This document shows positions 1 through 7,867 of a DNA stretch of 9,772 nt, in pieces. The stretch spans positions 1-9,772 of the forward strand of contig JAUWPX010000029.1 in assembly GCA_030611395.1 (NCBI GenBank), read 5' to 3'. The translations under genes and the position numbers were made by a program. The stretch's first letter is position 1; each line of letters begins with the position of its first letter. This stretch comes from Bacteroidota bacterium (GTDB taxonomy: Bacteria > Bacteroidota > Bacteroidia > Bacteroidales > VadinHA17). Under the pieces are notes generated by a model, which saw nothing but the letters and a program-made list of their open reading frames with translations, did no database searches and was not told the origin of the DNA.

Positions 1-550
1 AAGTAAACGCCTTGGTTACCAGGTTGAGAAGGTGCTCCAGATGGCAATATTTGATAGAGGAAAAATTAAATTAAACCGTGAAGAAATTGATGTCCATTTA
101 CTATTATCCAATGTAGCATCAAACTTTGAGATGCAGGTTAATAATAAAAATGGCAATATTATTTTGGACCTAAACGCGAAAAAAACAATTATCAGAGCAG
201 ATGAAGTACATTTTTTAAATATCTTATCAAACCTTGTTGATAATGCTATAAAATATTGTAATGCAAAACCTGAGATAACTCTTTCTTCATGGGACACCAG
301 GAAAAAATTGTTTATTGCAATAAAAGACAATGGGATTGGTATCTCAAAGCAGGACCAGAAAAGAATATTTGAAAAGTTCTATCGTATTTCAACTGGCAAT
401 ATTCACAACGTAAAAGGATTCGGGCTTGGTCTTTGTTATGTTAAAACCATTATTGAAGAACACGGAGGCTCAATAAATATTGAAAGTCAAACCGGAAAAG
501 GTTCACGTTTTATATTATCATTCCCGTTCAATACAAATAATCATGGGTAA
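1..550 (+). CDS. RprX-like sensor histidine kinase, C-terminal part (5' end outside window)
   Basis: This is the catalytic half of a membrane-bound sensor histidine kinase, which autophosphorylates on a His and passes the phosphate to the regulator encoded next. The frame is open from base 2, so about 182 residues are visible. The sequence begins in the second helix of the dimerization domain (SKRLGYQVEKVLQ), just after where the phosphoacceptor His should lie, so the H-box, transmembrane and sensor parts are missing. The HATPase_c domain is complete: N-box NLVDNAIKYC, G1 box DNGIGIS, F-box FEKFYRI and G2 box GFGLGLCYVK. The GTG at 32 and the ATG at 41 sit inside the dimerization helix and are not real starts. 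The stop overlaps the regulator start by 8 bases, implying translational coupling. The assignment as RprX-like rests mainly on the RprY-like partner; the kinase class itself is certain. Confidence 0.93.
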   Translation, partial: SKRLGYQVEKVLQMAIFDRGKIKLNREEIDVHLLLSNVASNFEMQVNNKNGNIILDLNAKKTIIRADEVHFLNILSNLVDNAIKYCNAKPEITLSSWDTRKKLFIAIKDNGIGISKQDQKRIFEKFYRISTGNIHNVKGFGLGLCYVKTIIEEHGGSINIESQTGKGSRFILSFPFNTNNHG

Positions 551-1226
551 GACAAGAATACTGCTAGCTGAAGATGATGAGAACCTGGGATCTCTGTTAA
601 AAGAATATCTGAATGCCAAAGGCTATGAAACCGAGCTCTTCAGTGATGGCAATAAAGCATATAAAGGTTTTATCAGGGAATATTTTGATCTTTGCCTTCT
701 GGATATTATGATGCCTGAAAAGGATGGATTTACACTTGCCCGAGAGATAAGGCAAAAAAACAGTGATATACCAATACTTTTTCTCACTGCAAAATCGATG
801 AAAGAAGATGTTTTGGAAGGGTTTTCAATAGGTGCTGACGATTATATTACCAAGCCTTTCAGTATGGAAGAGCTTCTGTACCGTATCGAAGCTATCCTTC
901 GCCGAACTAAACAAGACATAGTACAGGAAAACAAAATTTTCCAGATTGGTCAATATCTTTTTGATACGAAAAATCAATTTCTTAAAAAAGGAAACCAAAC
1001 GAAGAAACTTACAACTAAAGAATCAGAATTACTGAAACTTCTTTGCAACAATATGAATAAAGTTCTTGAAAGGAATTTTACATTACGCACTATCTGGATT
1101 GATGATAATTACTTTAATGCCCGCAGCATGGATGTATATATCACTAAGCTTCGCAAATACCTGAAAGATGATCAGTCAATTCAGATCATAAATGTACATG
1201 GGAAAGGCTTTAAACTTATTTGCTAA
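543..1226 (+). CDS. rprY: RprY-like OmpR-family response regulator
   Basis: A 227-residue DNA-binding response regulator, the transcriptional output of the pair. The receiver domain (about 4-120) has the acidic pocket E10/D11/D12, phosphoacceptor D54 (LLDIMMPEKDG), switch T82, Y101 and conserved K104 (DDYITKPFSMEEL). The C-terminal winged helix (about 130-227) contains TTKESELLKLLC, then WIDDNYFNARSMDVYITKLR and a terminal HGKGFKL. These motifs agree closely with what I recall of Bacteroides RprY, including the distinctive NYFNARSMDVYITKLRK stretch. I chose ATG 543 over the in-frame ATG at 480: 543 gives the usual MxKTRILLAEDD beginning, and the longer version would read about 60 bases of the kinase gene in another frame. 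RprX/RprY was first described in Bacteroides fragilis; its target genes cannot be read from this window. The gene ends 14 bases before the converging large gene. Confidence 0.93.
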   Translation: MGKTRILLAEDDENLGSLLKEYLNAKGYETELFSDGNKAYKGFIREYFDLCLLDIMMPEKDGFTLAREIRQKNSDIPILFLTAKSMKEDVLEGFSIGADDYITKPFSMEELLYRIEAILRRTKQDIVQENKIFQIGQYLFDTKNQFLKKGNQTKKLTTKESELLKLLCNNMNKVLERNFTLRTIWIDDNYFNARSMDVYITKLRKYLKDDQSIQIINVHGKGFKLIC

Positions 1227-1240
1227 ATATGCTTGCCGTC

Positions 1241-4200
1241 CTAATCCTGGTTGAGGTGCCAGTTTTCAGGTCTGTGATAACCTTTCATTTTTGAATATTC
1301 CTTTGCCTGGTGCATAAAAGCCTGCAACCTTAATTCCAGTGCAGCATCATCCTGTCCGTCATAAGCAACACTTTCATACGGAAAGCCTCCATGATCCTGC
1401 TTGAATCTGTGTGATACTGAAGCAACTAATGTACCCGGCATACATGTAAATGGCAGGATATTAACAATACCGGATATATCCATTTTAGACAATAATACCG
1501 AACTTCCTAAATTTAACACAGGATCACCATCATAATGTTTATGGATATATGGCTCACAGTTTGACATCATTTCATGTACTGATACATCCCGCTTTTCTTC
1601 AAAAAGACCATGTATTGCTTTATGCAGGGTTTTGGCACTGATATTTTGCGAAAATCCCTGGATTTTTGATTTAAGCAAACCTTTATAATCCCCTTTCCAC
1701 AAGCTATCCCGTGTGTATCTGTGAGTAGAATAAGTCAACCACTCGGAGAACGGAGCGACATATGTTTCTGCACCGAATTCTTCAAGCCTGTCGATCACGA
1801 ACCCACTGCAGAATGAATTGTCCCTCATAAAAGCCTCACCGACAACGGCAATTACCGGTTTTCTCTCACCATTTGCAAGTTGTATATACTTAAATTTTTG
1901 AGCTTCATTGTGCAATGTTTCAGCAAGATCTTTTGCTCCTCTTTCAATTGAGGCAGTCACTGCATTCAGAGCATTCTTGTAAACCCTGTCGGTTTCTCCT
2001 TTAATGACCTCATATGGCTTTCTCTCCTGCTTCAATTTTCGCAGAAGATCTATTGCTACAATACCTTTCCATGCAGCAAACCGTAATTTAGTCCCATGTC
2101 CACCGGAAATGTCCGCGTACGATGTATCATTACTGGGGGAAATAATTTTAACATCTTTATAACCGAGACGATCAAAAATGATCCTTTGTAATTTGTTGTA
2201 TTGTCCAAATCTACATGGACCATTATGATCCGGCATAAAGAAACTGATCTTTGCCGGATCTACTCCGGGTTCCTGTAACTTCTGCAGAAAGCTTCCGGTT
2301 GTACAGATCATTGGGAAACATTCCCTGCCAGATGTATATTTTCTACCCAATTCAAGCGCTTCTTTATCCGTCATAGGCAGTACTTCGGCACTCATACCAA
2401 AACTTCTAACAGCCGCAGCCATTGCATATCCACCATCACACATATATGGAAGATACAGTATCCTGTCTTCTGCAGGAACAGAACTCATAATCCCTGGTCT
2501 GTAAACTTCCACTTTCTCCTTTTCTACCATTCTTGATCCTTTCAGGCTATCGAGGAAAGCTTCATACCGTGTGATCATTCCGGCATCTGCACCGTGCTCA
2601 TCGATTTCAATTTCAAGATATGGCTTTCCTCCCATTTCTTCATAAACAAAATGCGATAGAAATGAATCGGGTCCACACCTGAAATTACTCATATACACAG
2701 CATGCAGCTTTTTATCCCTGGCAACAATCCTGGCTGCAGACAAAATCTTTTGTCCGTTCGGCCAATACATCTGGGGATAATCACGGGTGATATGTTCACC
2801 TCCCAGGGGAAGAAAATCCATGGGTATAGGCAAAACCTCCTGTTGGATAAGTTTCTCTATCATGCTTAAATTCAAAGCCGGATCACCAGTATTATATGGT
2901 CGTCCAAGAATTACGAGTGCCTCTTTGTCGTCAGGAAGATTTTTCAGTACTTCCTGCCCGCGGATTTCAATATCATGCTCAAATGCAACTTGCAACTCAT
3001 CTGCCTTTCTTATTGCTCTTATCACTTCCTTCCTTGAAATCCCGAATTTATTTTGCATGAAATCCGATAGTTCCTTATTAAGGACTTTACCAAAATACCT
3101 GAAATTCAAAGCCGGTATCAGTAATTTATCAACTGATTCTTTATCATTCAGGGCAGCTTTCACCATAAAAGGATAGGTTTGTACCCATGGGCAGTTGCTA
3201 TTATTGGTAGGATTATCTTTTTCAGCTTTTGAATTGATGATAAACGGAGTAAATACATAATCTACATTTTTCTCCAGCAGATCCAATATGTGACCATGCA
3301 TTAACTCTACCGGGAAGCAGGTTTCAGCTACAATCATTCCAAGTGATTTCCTGATTAGCTGATTATCCGACTCAGATGAAATTACGATATGAAATCCCAG
3401 TTCACGGAAAAAAGTTCTCCAGAAAGGAAACTGTTGATAAAAAAGTAACAGAGCTCTTGGGATCCCGATACTAATCCTGTTGTTTTTCGGTTCCTCCTTA
3501 TAATCTCCCATCAACATTTCTAACCGCTCCTTGAAAAGATTCGGTATACCTTCTCCTCTACCCTTTCGTTCTTCCAATTCATATTTCTCACATCTGCCTC
3601 CATAGAACAATGGTTTTTTCTCACCATCAATCCTTACCCTTCTGATCTCACATTGGTTTGAGCATTCTTTACAAGTAAATATATCTACTTTATAAGGGGT
3701 CTTACTTATATTAAAACCTTTGAAACGGGTTTTTTTCTTTTGCTCCTGAATGGTTTGCCTTGCCAGCATAGCTACACCAATAGCTCCTGTCACATCAAAA
3801 TGAGGAGGAATAATTATTTTTTTCCCTGTTATTTTTTCAAATGCAGCAACAACTGCTTTATTATTGGTTACTCCTCCCTGGAAAAAGATATGATTGCCTA
3901 TCCGTTTGTTACGGACAACCTTCTGAATATAATTTTCCACGATGGAATATGCCAGACCACCAACCAGATTATTCTTTTCAACACCACTTTGTTGCTGGGA
4001 ATTCAGGGCGGTTTCCATAAATACAGTACACCTGTTTCCAAGACTGGCAGGTTGGGTAGCACCAAGTGCCATGGAACCAAATTCTTCAATAATATTAATA
4101 TCAAGCTTTTCAGCCTGCTCTTCAAGAAATGAGCCTGTTCCTGCTGCACATACTTTATTCATCTCGAAATCGACAACAACGCCGTTTTTAATACTGATGA

Positions 4201-5491
4201 ACTTCGAGTCCTGTCCGCCAATCTCAAAGACTGTATCCACTTTTGGATCATATGCGATTGCTGCAGTTGCCTGGGAAGTAATTTCATTCTGAATAGTATC
4301 AGCCCCAATGAAATCTCCGGTGAGATATCGTCCGGAACCGGTAGATCCGGCGCCTTTAACAATAACTCTATCACCTATCTCATCAAATATCTCAGTCATC
4401 CCTTTTCTTATTGCTTCAAGGGGTTTGCCGGCTGTCTTAAGATACCTGCGGGCAATTACCCTGTTCTTTTCATCAATCAACACAACATTTGTGCTCAGCG
4501 AACCAACATCAAGACCAAGGTAAACATCCAGTTTGTCTATATCTTCTGGTATCGGATATACTTCTTTATTGTAAACAGCGTCGGTTTCAATTAGTTGTTC
4601 ATTGGTAATACCACGAGCCTGGTGACCGGAAAGGTAATTATTTAAATAATCCTGTCCCTTATATGGAACGGGGATTGATTTTTCCTGATCAAGGGTATGA
4701 AAAAGAGCGCCAATAGCTCCCATGGATGCATGGTATTCAGGAATAATAAAATCTTTATCTCCGGTATTCAGTAGTTCCCTGAATGCCCTGATCACTCCGG
4801 CGTTTGCAGCAACCCCACCCTGAAATATCACCGGTTTATCAAATTGTTTTCCTTTACCAAGTGAACTGATAAAATTCCTTGCAACGGCAAAACAAAGCCC
4901 TGCCACAATATCATGAACAGGTGTTGCAATTTGCTGCAAATGGATCATATCTGTTTTGGCAAAAACGCTGCATCTTCCTGCAATCCGTGGCGGATCTTTT
5001 GATAAAAGCGCCAGTTCACCAAATTCTTTTTCTATAGATATACCAATTCGTTTCGCCTGCTGATCAAGGAATGATCCCGTACCGGCTGCACAAATATTAT
5101 TCAAGACAAAATCTGATAGCCGGCAGGTTCTCTCATTTTCATTCTTTTCCATGAAAATTAGCTTCGAATCCTCCCCACCCATTTCAATAACAGTCTTTAC
5201 GTTAGGATATAAACGTGCAACGGAAGCTGACTGGGCAATTATTTCATTCACAAAAAAGCCGCCAATTAACTCAACAGCCAGCTTACCCCCTGTCCCGGTT
5301 AGTGCTATTGTTTTGATAGATTCTTCTGAATAACGTCTGAAAACATCAGTTAACAGGGTTCTTAACAGATGAAAAGGTTTGCCAAAACAATAATTGTAAT
5401 GATTTTCGACAATATTCCTTTTCTCATCCATCAATACCATATTGATAGAAATAGAGCCAATATCCAATCCCAGATGTAAATTTTCAGCCAT
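1241..5491 (-). CDS. Giant fusion: tandem BadF/BcrA-type activase ATPases plus tandem HgdB-like Fe-S dehydratase modules
   Basis: A 1416-residue, probably cytoplasmic iron-sulfur protein. Activase 1 (about 5-268) has GLDIGSISINMVLMD, GGEDSK (105-110), C134 in NICAAGTGSF and C174 in AGRCSVFAKTD. Activase 2 (about 323-585) has GLDVGSLSTNVVLID, GGQDSK (425-430), C448 in CAAGTGSF and C488 in NRCTVFMET. In the family these Cys pairs hold a [4Fe-4S] cluster at the dimer interface, and ATP hydrolysis drives low-potential electron transfer. A C607-x2-C610-x3-C614-x19-C634 motif follows. Two HgdB/DUF2229-like modules come next (about 673-985 and 1010-1395), with C725, C767, C939 and with C1018, C1058, C1063, C1093, C1228, C1312, C1350. 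Related proteins include 2-hydroxyacyl-CoA dehydratases, benzoyl-CoA reductases and double-cubane cluster proteins; the substrate here is unknown. ATG 5491 (MAENLHLGLD) is the start; the longer frame begins inside a promoter-like element. No Shine-Dalgarno is visible. Confidence 0.9.
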   Translation of the reverse strand: MAENLHLGLDIGSISINMVLMDEKRNIVENHYNYCFGKPFHLLRTLLTDVFRRYSEESIKTIALTGTGGKLAVELIGGFFVNEIIAQSASVARLYPNVKTVIEMGGEDSKLIFMEKNENERTCRLSDFVLNNICAAGTGSFLDQQAKRIGISIEKEFGELALLSKDPPRIAGRCSVFAKTDMIHLQQIATPVHDIVAGLCFAVARNFISSLGKGKQFDKPVIFQGGVAANAGVIRAFRELLNTGDKDFIIPEYHASMGAIGALFHTLDQEKSIPVPYKGQDYLNNYLSGHQARGITNEQLIETDAVYNKEVYPIPEDIDKLDVYLGLDVGSLSTNVVLIDEKNRVIARRYLKTAGKPLEAIRKGMTEIFDEIGDRVIVKGAGSTGSGRYLTGDFIGADTIQNEITSQATAAIAYDPKVDTVFEIGGQDSKFISIKNGVVVDFEMNKVCAAGTGSFLEEQAEKLDINIIEEFGSMALGATQPASLGNRCTVFMETALNSQQQSGVEKNNLVGGLAYSIVENYIQKVVRNKRIGNHIFFQGGVTNNKAVVAAFEKITGKKIIIPPHFDVTGAIGVAMLARQTIQEQKKKTRFKGFNISKTPYKVDIFTCKECSNQCEIRRVRIDGEKKPLFYGGRCEKYELEERKGRGEGIPNLFKERLEMLMGDYKEEPKNNRISIGIPRALLLFYQQFPFWRTFFRELGFHIVISSESDNQLIRKSLGMIVAETCFPVELMHGHILDLLEKNVDYVFTPFIINSKAEKDNPTNNSNCPWVQTYPFMVKAALNDKESVDKLLIPALNFRYFGKVLNKELSDFMQNKFGISRKEVIRAIRKADELQVAFEHDIEIRGQEVLKNLPDDKEALVILGRPYNTGDPALNLSMIEKLIQQEVLPIPMDFLPLGGEHITRDYPQMYWPNGQKILSAARIVARDKKLHAVYMSNFRCGPDSFLSHFVYEEMGGKPYLEIEIDEHGADAGMITRYEAFLDSLKGSRMVEKEKVEVYRPGIMSSVPAEDRILYLPYMCDGGYAMAAAVRSFGMSAEVLPMTDKEALELGRKYTSGRECFPMICTTGSFLQKLQEPGVDPAKISFFMPDHNGPCRFGQYNKLQRIIFDRLGYKDVKIISPSNDTSYADISGGHGTKLRFAAWKGIVAIDLLRKLKQERKPYEVIKGETDRVYKNALNAVTASIERGAKDLAETLHNEAQKFKYIQLANGERKPVIAVVGEAFMRDNSFCSGFVIDRLEEFGAETYVAPFSEWLTYSTHRYTRDSLWKGDYKGLLKSKIQGFSQNISAKTLHKAIHGLFEEKRDVSVHEMMSNCEPYIHKHYDGDPVLNLGSSVLLSKMDISGIVNILPFTCMPGTLVASVSHRFKQDHGGFPYESVAYDGQDDAALELRLQAFMHQAKEYSKMKGYHRPENWHLNQD

Positions 5492-5521
5492 GCAAAAAAA
5501 AATAAGTAAATAATTGAGGTG

Positions 5522-5529
5522 CAAATATA
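5522..5529 (-). promoter_or_regulatory. Candidate Bacteroidetes -7 element for the large activase gene
   Basis: On the minus strand this reads TATATTTG, an exact match to the Bacteroidetes -7 consensus TAnnTTTG, 30 bases before the ATG at 5491. About 19 bases further upstream lies only a weak TTTCC in place of the usual TTTG -33 box. The implied leader is short, about 20-25 bases, A/T-rich and without a Shine-Dalgarno sequence, as is normal in this phylum. The region is AT-rich, so a chance match is possible. Confidence 0.45.
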
Positions 5530-5597
5530 ATAATAATATAAAATTTCAGGAAACGGGAAGAGGAAAAGTGTTAACTGGATTTTATTGGCTGAAAAAG

Positions 5598-5718
5598 GAT
5601 TTTGCGAGGAGCAAAGCGACGAAGCAAACTCCCAAGAACAACCAGAATATTAAATAAATGGACTGTCATAAGCTTTACGAAAAGTCATGAAAGATTGCTT
5701 CACTTCGTTCGCAAAATC
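5598..5718. repeat. Inverted pair of REP-like palindromes (REPIN-like element)
   Basis: Arm A (5598-5627, plus strand) runs from GATTTTGCGA to GAAGCAA. Arm B (5695-5718), read on the minus strand, also starts with an exact GATTTTGCGA and ends GAAGCAA, but is 6 bases shorter in the middle. The arms are thus inverted copies separated by 67 bases. Each arm also carries TTGC and GCAA at its own ends, so each can form a small hairpin. Arm A closely resembles the dispersed motif TTGCGAGGAGCGAAGCGACG known from intergenic regions of many bacteria. Two REP sequences facing each other resemble REPIN elements, which are moved in trans by RAYT transposases. No transposase gene is present in this window. 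Confidence 0.6.
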
Positions 5719-5821
5719 GAGATATTTTTTATACTTTAAGGGTATGCATAAGTTGTAGCCGAAATATGAAACATGAATGTTGCTAATTCTTCAGATGTGA
5801 GTCCCTAAATGGGCCGACCGT

Positions 5822-7609
5822 TTAGTCCAGCTTCAGTACTGCAAGGAAAGCTTGCTGAGGAACTTCAACATTTCCAACTTGTCTCATTCGCTTTTTCCCT
5901 TTTTTCTGTTTCTCCAGCAATTTTCTCTTTCTTGTAATATCACCCCCATAGCACTTGGCAGTTACATCTTTCCGCAAAGCTTTTATTGTTTCGCGGGCAA
6001 TAATTTTCGATCCGATTGCCGCCTGGATAGGAACATCAAATTGCTGCCTTGGAATAAGTTCTTTGAGCTTTACACACATTTTACGGCCCAGTGCATATGC
6101 ATTATCCTTATGCATTAATGATGACAAAGCATCCACCATTTCTGAATTCAACAGGATATCAAGTCTCACAAGATTAGCCTTTTCAAAACCCGATTGATAA
6201 TAATCAAAAGATGCATACCCTTTTGAAATACTCTTTAGTTTATCGTAAAAGTCAAATACAATTTCAGCAAGAGGCAGTACAAAAGTCAATTCTACCCTGT
6301 TGCTTGTCAGATAGACCTGGTTTTTAATAACCCCTCTTTTTTCGATACATAAATTCATAACAGACCCCACATATTCTGCCTTCGAAATAACCTGTGCAGT
6401 AATGTAAGGTTCTTCAATATAATCAATATGTGTTTGCTCCGGCAACCCTGATGGATTATGCACCTCAATAACCTCCCCCCTGGTAGTATGTGCAATGTAT
6501 GATACGTTTGGAACTGTTGTTATCACATCCATATCAAACTCACGGTCGAGCCGCTCCTGAACAATCTCCATATGAAGCAGACCAAGAAATCCGCAGCGAA
6601 ATCCAAATCCCAGTGCTGCAGATGATTCCGGTTCAAAAGTAAGTGATGCATCATTCAGCTTAAGTCTCTCAATAGAGTTTCTCAATTCCTCATAATCGTC
6701 GGCATCCACAGGGTAAATCCCTGCAAAAACCATCGGCTTTACATCTTCAAAACCTTCAATCGCCTTACCACATGGCCTGTCAACATGAGTGATAGTATCT
6801 CCCACTTTCACCTCTGTTGAAGCTTTGATCCCCGATATAATATATCCCACATCACCGGCACTTAATTCTTTCCTTGGTTCCAGTTTAAATTTCAAAACAC
6901 CTATTTCATCAGCAAAATATTTTTTAGCGGTTGCAACAAATTGTACCGAGTCCCCTTGTCGTACAGTGCCATTAATAATTTTAAAATATGCATGTATCCC
7001 GCGGAAAGAATCAAAAATCGAATCAAAAATCAGGGCTTGCAATGGGGCATCCGGATCACCTTCAGGAGAAGGGATTTTCCGAATAACCTCCTCTAATATA
7101 AACTCAACCCCCATTCCTGTTTTCCCGCTGGCTTCAATAATATCATCCCTTTCACACCCAAGAAGATCTGTTATCTGATCTTTTACATCTTCAGGCATAG
7201 CATTGTCCAGATCCATCTTATTCAATACAGGAATTATTTCCAGATCATTTTCTATAGCAAGGTAAAGATTTGAAATTGTCTGTGCCTGTATGCCCTGTGT
7301 AGCGTCAACAATAAGTAAAGCTCCTTCGCATGATGCTATTGACCGTGATACTTCGTAGGAAAAATCAACATGTCCCGGAGTATCAATCAGGTTCAGGAAA
7401 TATTTTTTGTCTCCCGAAAAATATTCCATCTGAATTGCATGACTCTTGATCGTAATTCCCCTTTCCCTCTCAATATCCATATTATCAAGCACCTGATCCT
7501 GAAAATCTCTGCCGGTAAGTGTACCGGTTTTTTGGAGCAGCCTGTCAGCTATTGTGCTCTTTCCATGATCAATATGAGCAATTATACAAAAGTTCCTTAT
7601 GTTTTCCAT
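5822..7609 (-). CDS. lepA: Elongation factor 4 (LepA), ribosome-associated GTPase
   Basis: A 595-residue translational GTPase, the usual LepA length. It binds the ribosome and has been assigned roles in back-translocation, recovery of stalled ribosomes and 30S biogenesis. GTPase motifs: G1 AHIDHGKST (11-19), G2 RGIT (50-53), G3 DTPGH (76-80), G4 NKMD (130-133) and G5 SGK (161-163). The EF-G-like middle domains follow, and the LepA-specific C-terminal domain is clear near the end (RKDVTAKCYGGDITRKRKLL, then the basic KKGKKRMRQVG). I chose ATG 7609 (MENIRNFCIIAHIDHGKST) because homologues begin this way; the frame stays open 33 codons further upstream, but that stretch does not look like LepA and overlaps the candidate promoter. 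No Shine-Dalgarno is visible. The gene is intact and unremarkable. Confidence 0.97.
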   Translation of the reverse strand: MENIRNFCIIAHIDHGKSTIADRLLQKTGTLTGRDFQDQVLDNMDIERERGITIKSHAIQMEYFSGDKKYFLNLIDTPGHVDFSYEVSRSIASCEGALLIVDATQGIQAQTISNLYLAIENDLEIIPVLNKMDLDNAMPEDVKDQITDLLGCERDDIIEASGKTGMGVEFILEEVIRKIPSPEGDPDAPLQALIFDSIFDSFRGIHAYFKIINGTVRQGDSVQFVATAKKYFADEIGVLKFKLEPRKELSAGDVGYIISGIKASTEVKVGDTITHVDRPCGKAIEGFEDVKPMVFAGIYPVDADDYEELRNSIERLKLNDASLTFEPESSAALGFGFRCGFLGLLHMEIVQERLDREFDMDVITTVPNVSYIAHTTRGEVIEVHNPSGLPEQTHIDYIEEPYITAQVISKAEYVGSVMNLCIEKRGVIKNQVYLTSNRVELTFVLPLAEIVFDFYDKLKSISKGYASFDYYQSGFEKANLVRLDILLNSEMVDALSSLMHKDNAYALGRKMCVKLKELIPRQQFDVPIQAAIGSKIIARETIKALRKDVTAKCYGGDITRKRKLLEKQKKGKKRMRQVGNVEVPQQAFLAVLKLD

Positions 7610-7635
7610 TTCTACAAAGCCAATATGAGAATTTA

Positions 7636-7643
7636 CAAAGATA
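7636..7643 (-). promoter_or_regulatory. Candidate -7 element for lepA
   Basis: On the minus strand this reads TATCTTTG, matching the Bacteroidetes TAnnTTTG consensus, 26 bases before the lepA ATG at 7609. I see no convincing TTTG -33 box at the expected distance. If used, the leader would be about 20 bases or less. This position also argues against the longer lepA frame, whose extra codons would cover it. Confidence 0.4.
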
Positions 7644-7731
7644 TTCTTTTCATTAGATATGAGAACAGGTTCTGAAATAAGAACATGGTTTCGTAAAATA
7701 ATCATCATGCAATATTTGATTAATATTATAC

Positions 7732-7739
7732 TAATTTTG
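7732..7739 (+). promoter_or_regulatory. Weak candidate -7 element for the ABC transporter operon
   Basis: The plus strand reads TAATTTTG, fitting TAnnTTTG, about 130 bases before the GTG start at 7868. A TTTG at 7715-7718 lies only 13 bases upstream, closer than normal for a -33 box. The whole 7610-7867 divergent region is AT-rich, so this may be chance. I found no riboswitch or strong hairpin in the leader that would follow. Confidence 0.25.
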
Positions 7740-7867
7740 ATTATTCGCTCAAAAAACAGCGGGTTCAGAAAAACCTTGTTTATAATTCAGTTTTAATTAT
7801 TTTTATTGCAACAATTATTACGTTAACTCGTCTATAATAGATGACACTCCAATAACTCTGATTTCCT

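Larger units (their letters stand above)
5492..5821. other. Intergenic region between lepA and the large activase gene
   Basis: A 330-base stretch without a credible gene, downstream of lepA and upstream of the activase gene, both on the minus strand. It holds the candidate promoter at 5522-5529 and the inverted pair of REP-like palindromes at 5598-5718. The 5725-5821 part, just after the lepA stop, shows nothing I can name: no strong hairpin followed by a T-run on the minus strand, so no clear intrinsic terminator for lepA. The two genes are therefore likely separate transcription units, but this is inferred from spacing and the promoter-like element only. Confidence 0.6.
7610..7867. other. 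Divergent intergenic region between lepA and the ABC operon
   Basis: A 258-base AT-rich region from which lepA (minus) and the ABC transporter operon (plus) diverge. It holds a -7-like element for each direction (7636-7643 and 7732-7739). I see no coding sequence, no RNA gene and no clear operator palindrome. The lepA frame remains open through 7708, but the residues are unlike LepA. Confidence 0.55.

Noticed and set aside
480..542. A 21-codon upstream extension of the response regulator
   Set aside because: It overlaps the kinase coding sequence in another frame, and the ATG at 543 gives the standard regulator N-terminus.
1247..1266. CTGG/CCAG hairpin followed by TTTT as a terminator for the response regulator
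   Set aside because: A 4-base stem with an 8-base loop and only four T's is too weak, and it lies in the coding end of the opposite gene.
3740..4523. Several open frames of 71-130 codons on the plus strand and one on the minus strand within the large activase gene
   Set aside because: They are antisense or out-of-frame shadows of a clearly conserved coding sequence and show no protein family features.
5732..5800. A short minus-strand frame reading GLTSEELATFMFHISATTY, possibly a gene fragment
   Set aside because: It is only about 22 codons between stops, with no start codon that makes sense and no family I can recognise.
7610..7708. A 33-residue N-terminal extension of LepA
   Set aside because: The residues do not resemble LepA, which starts with ME/MxxIRNFxIIAHIDHGKST in homologues; the stretch also contains a -7-like promoter element.
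7806..7842. TTGCAA ... TATAAT resembling a sigma-70 promoter ahead of the ABC operon
   Set aside because: The spacing is about 21 bases, too long for sigma-70, and Bacteroidetes primary sigma factors use a different consensus in any case.
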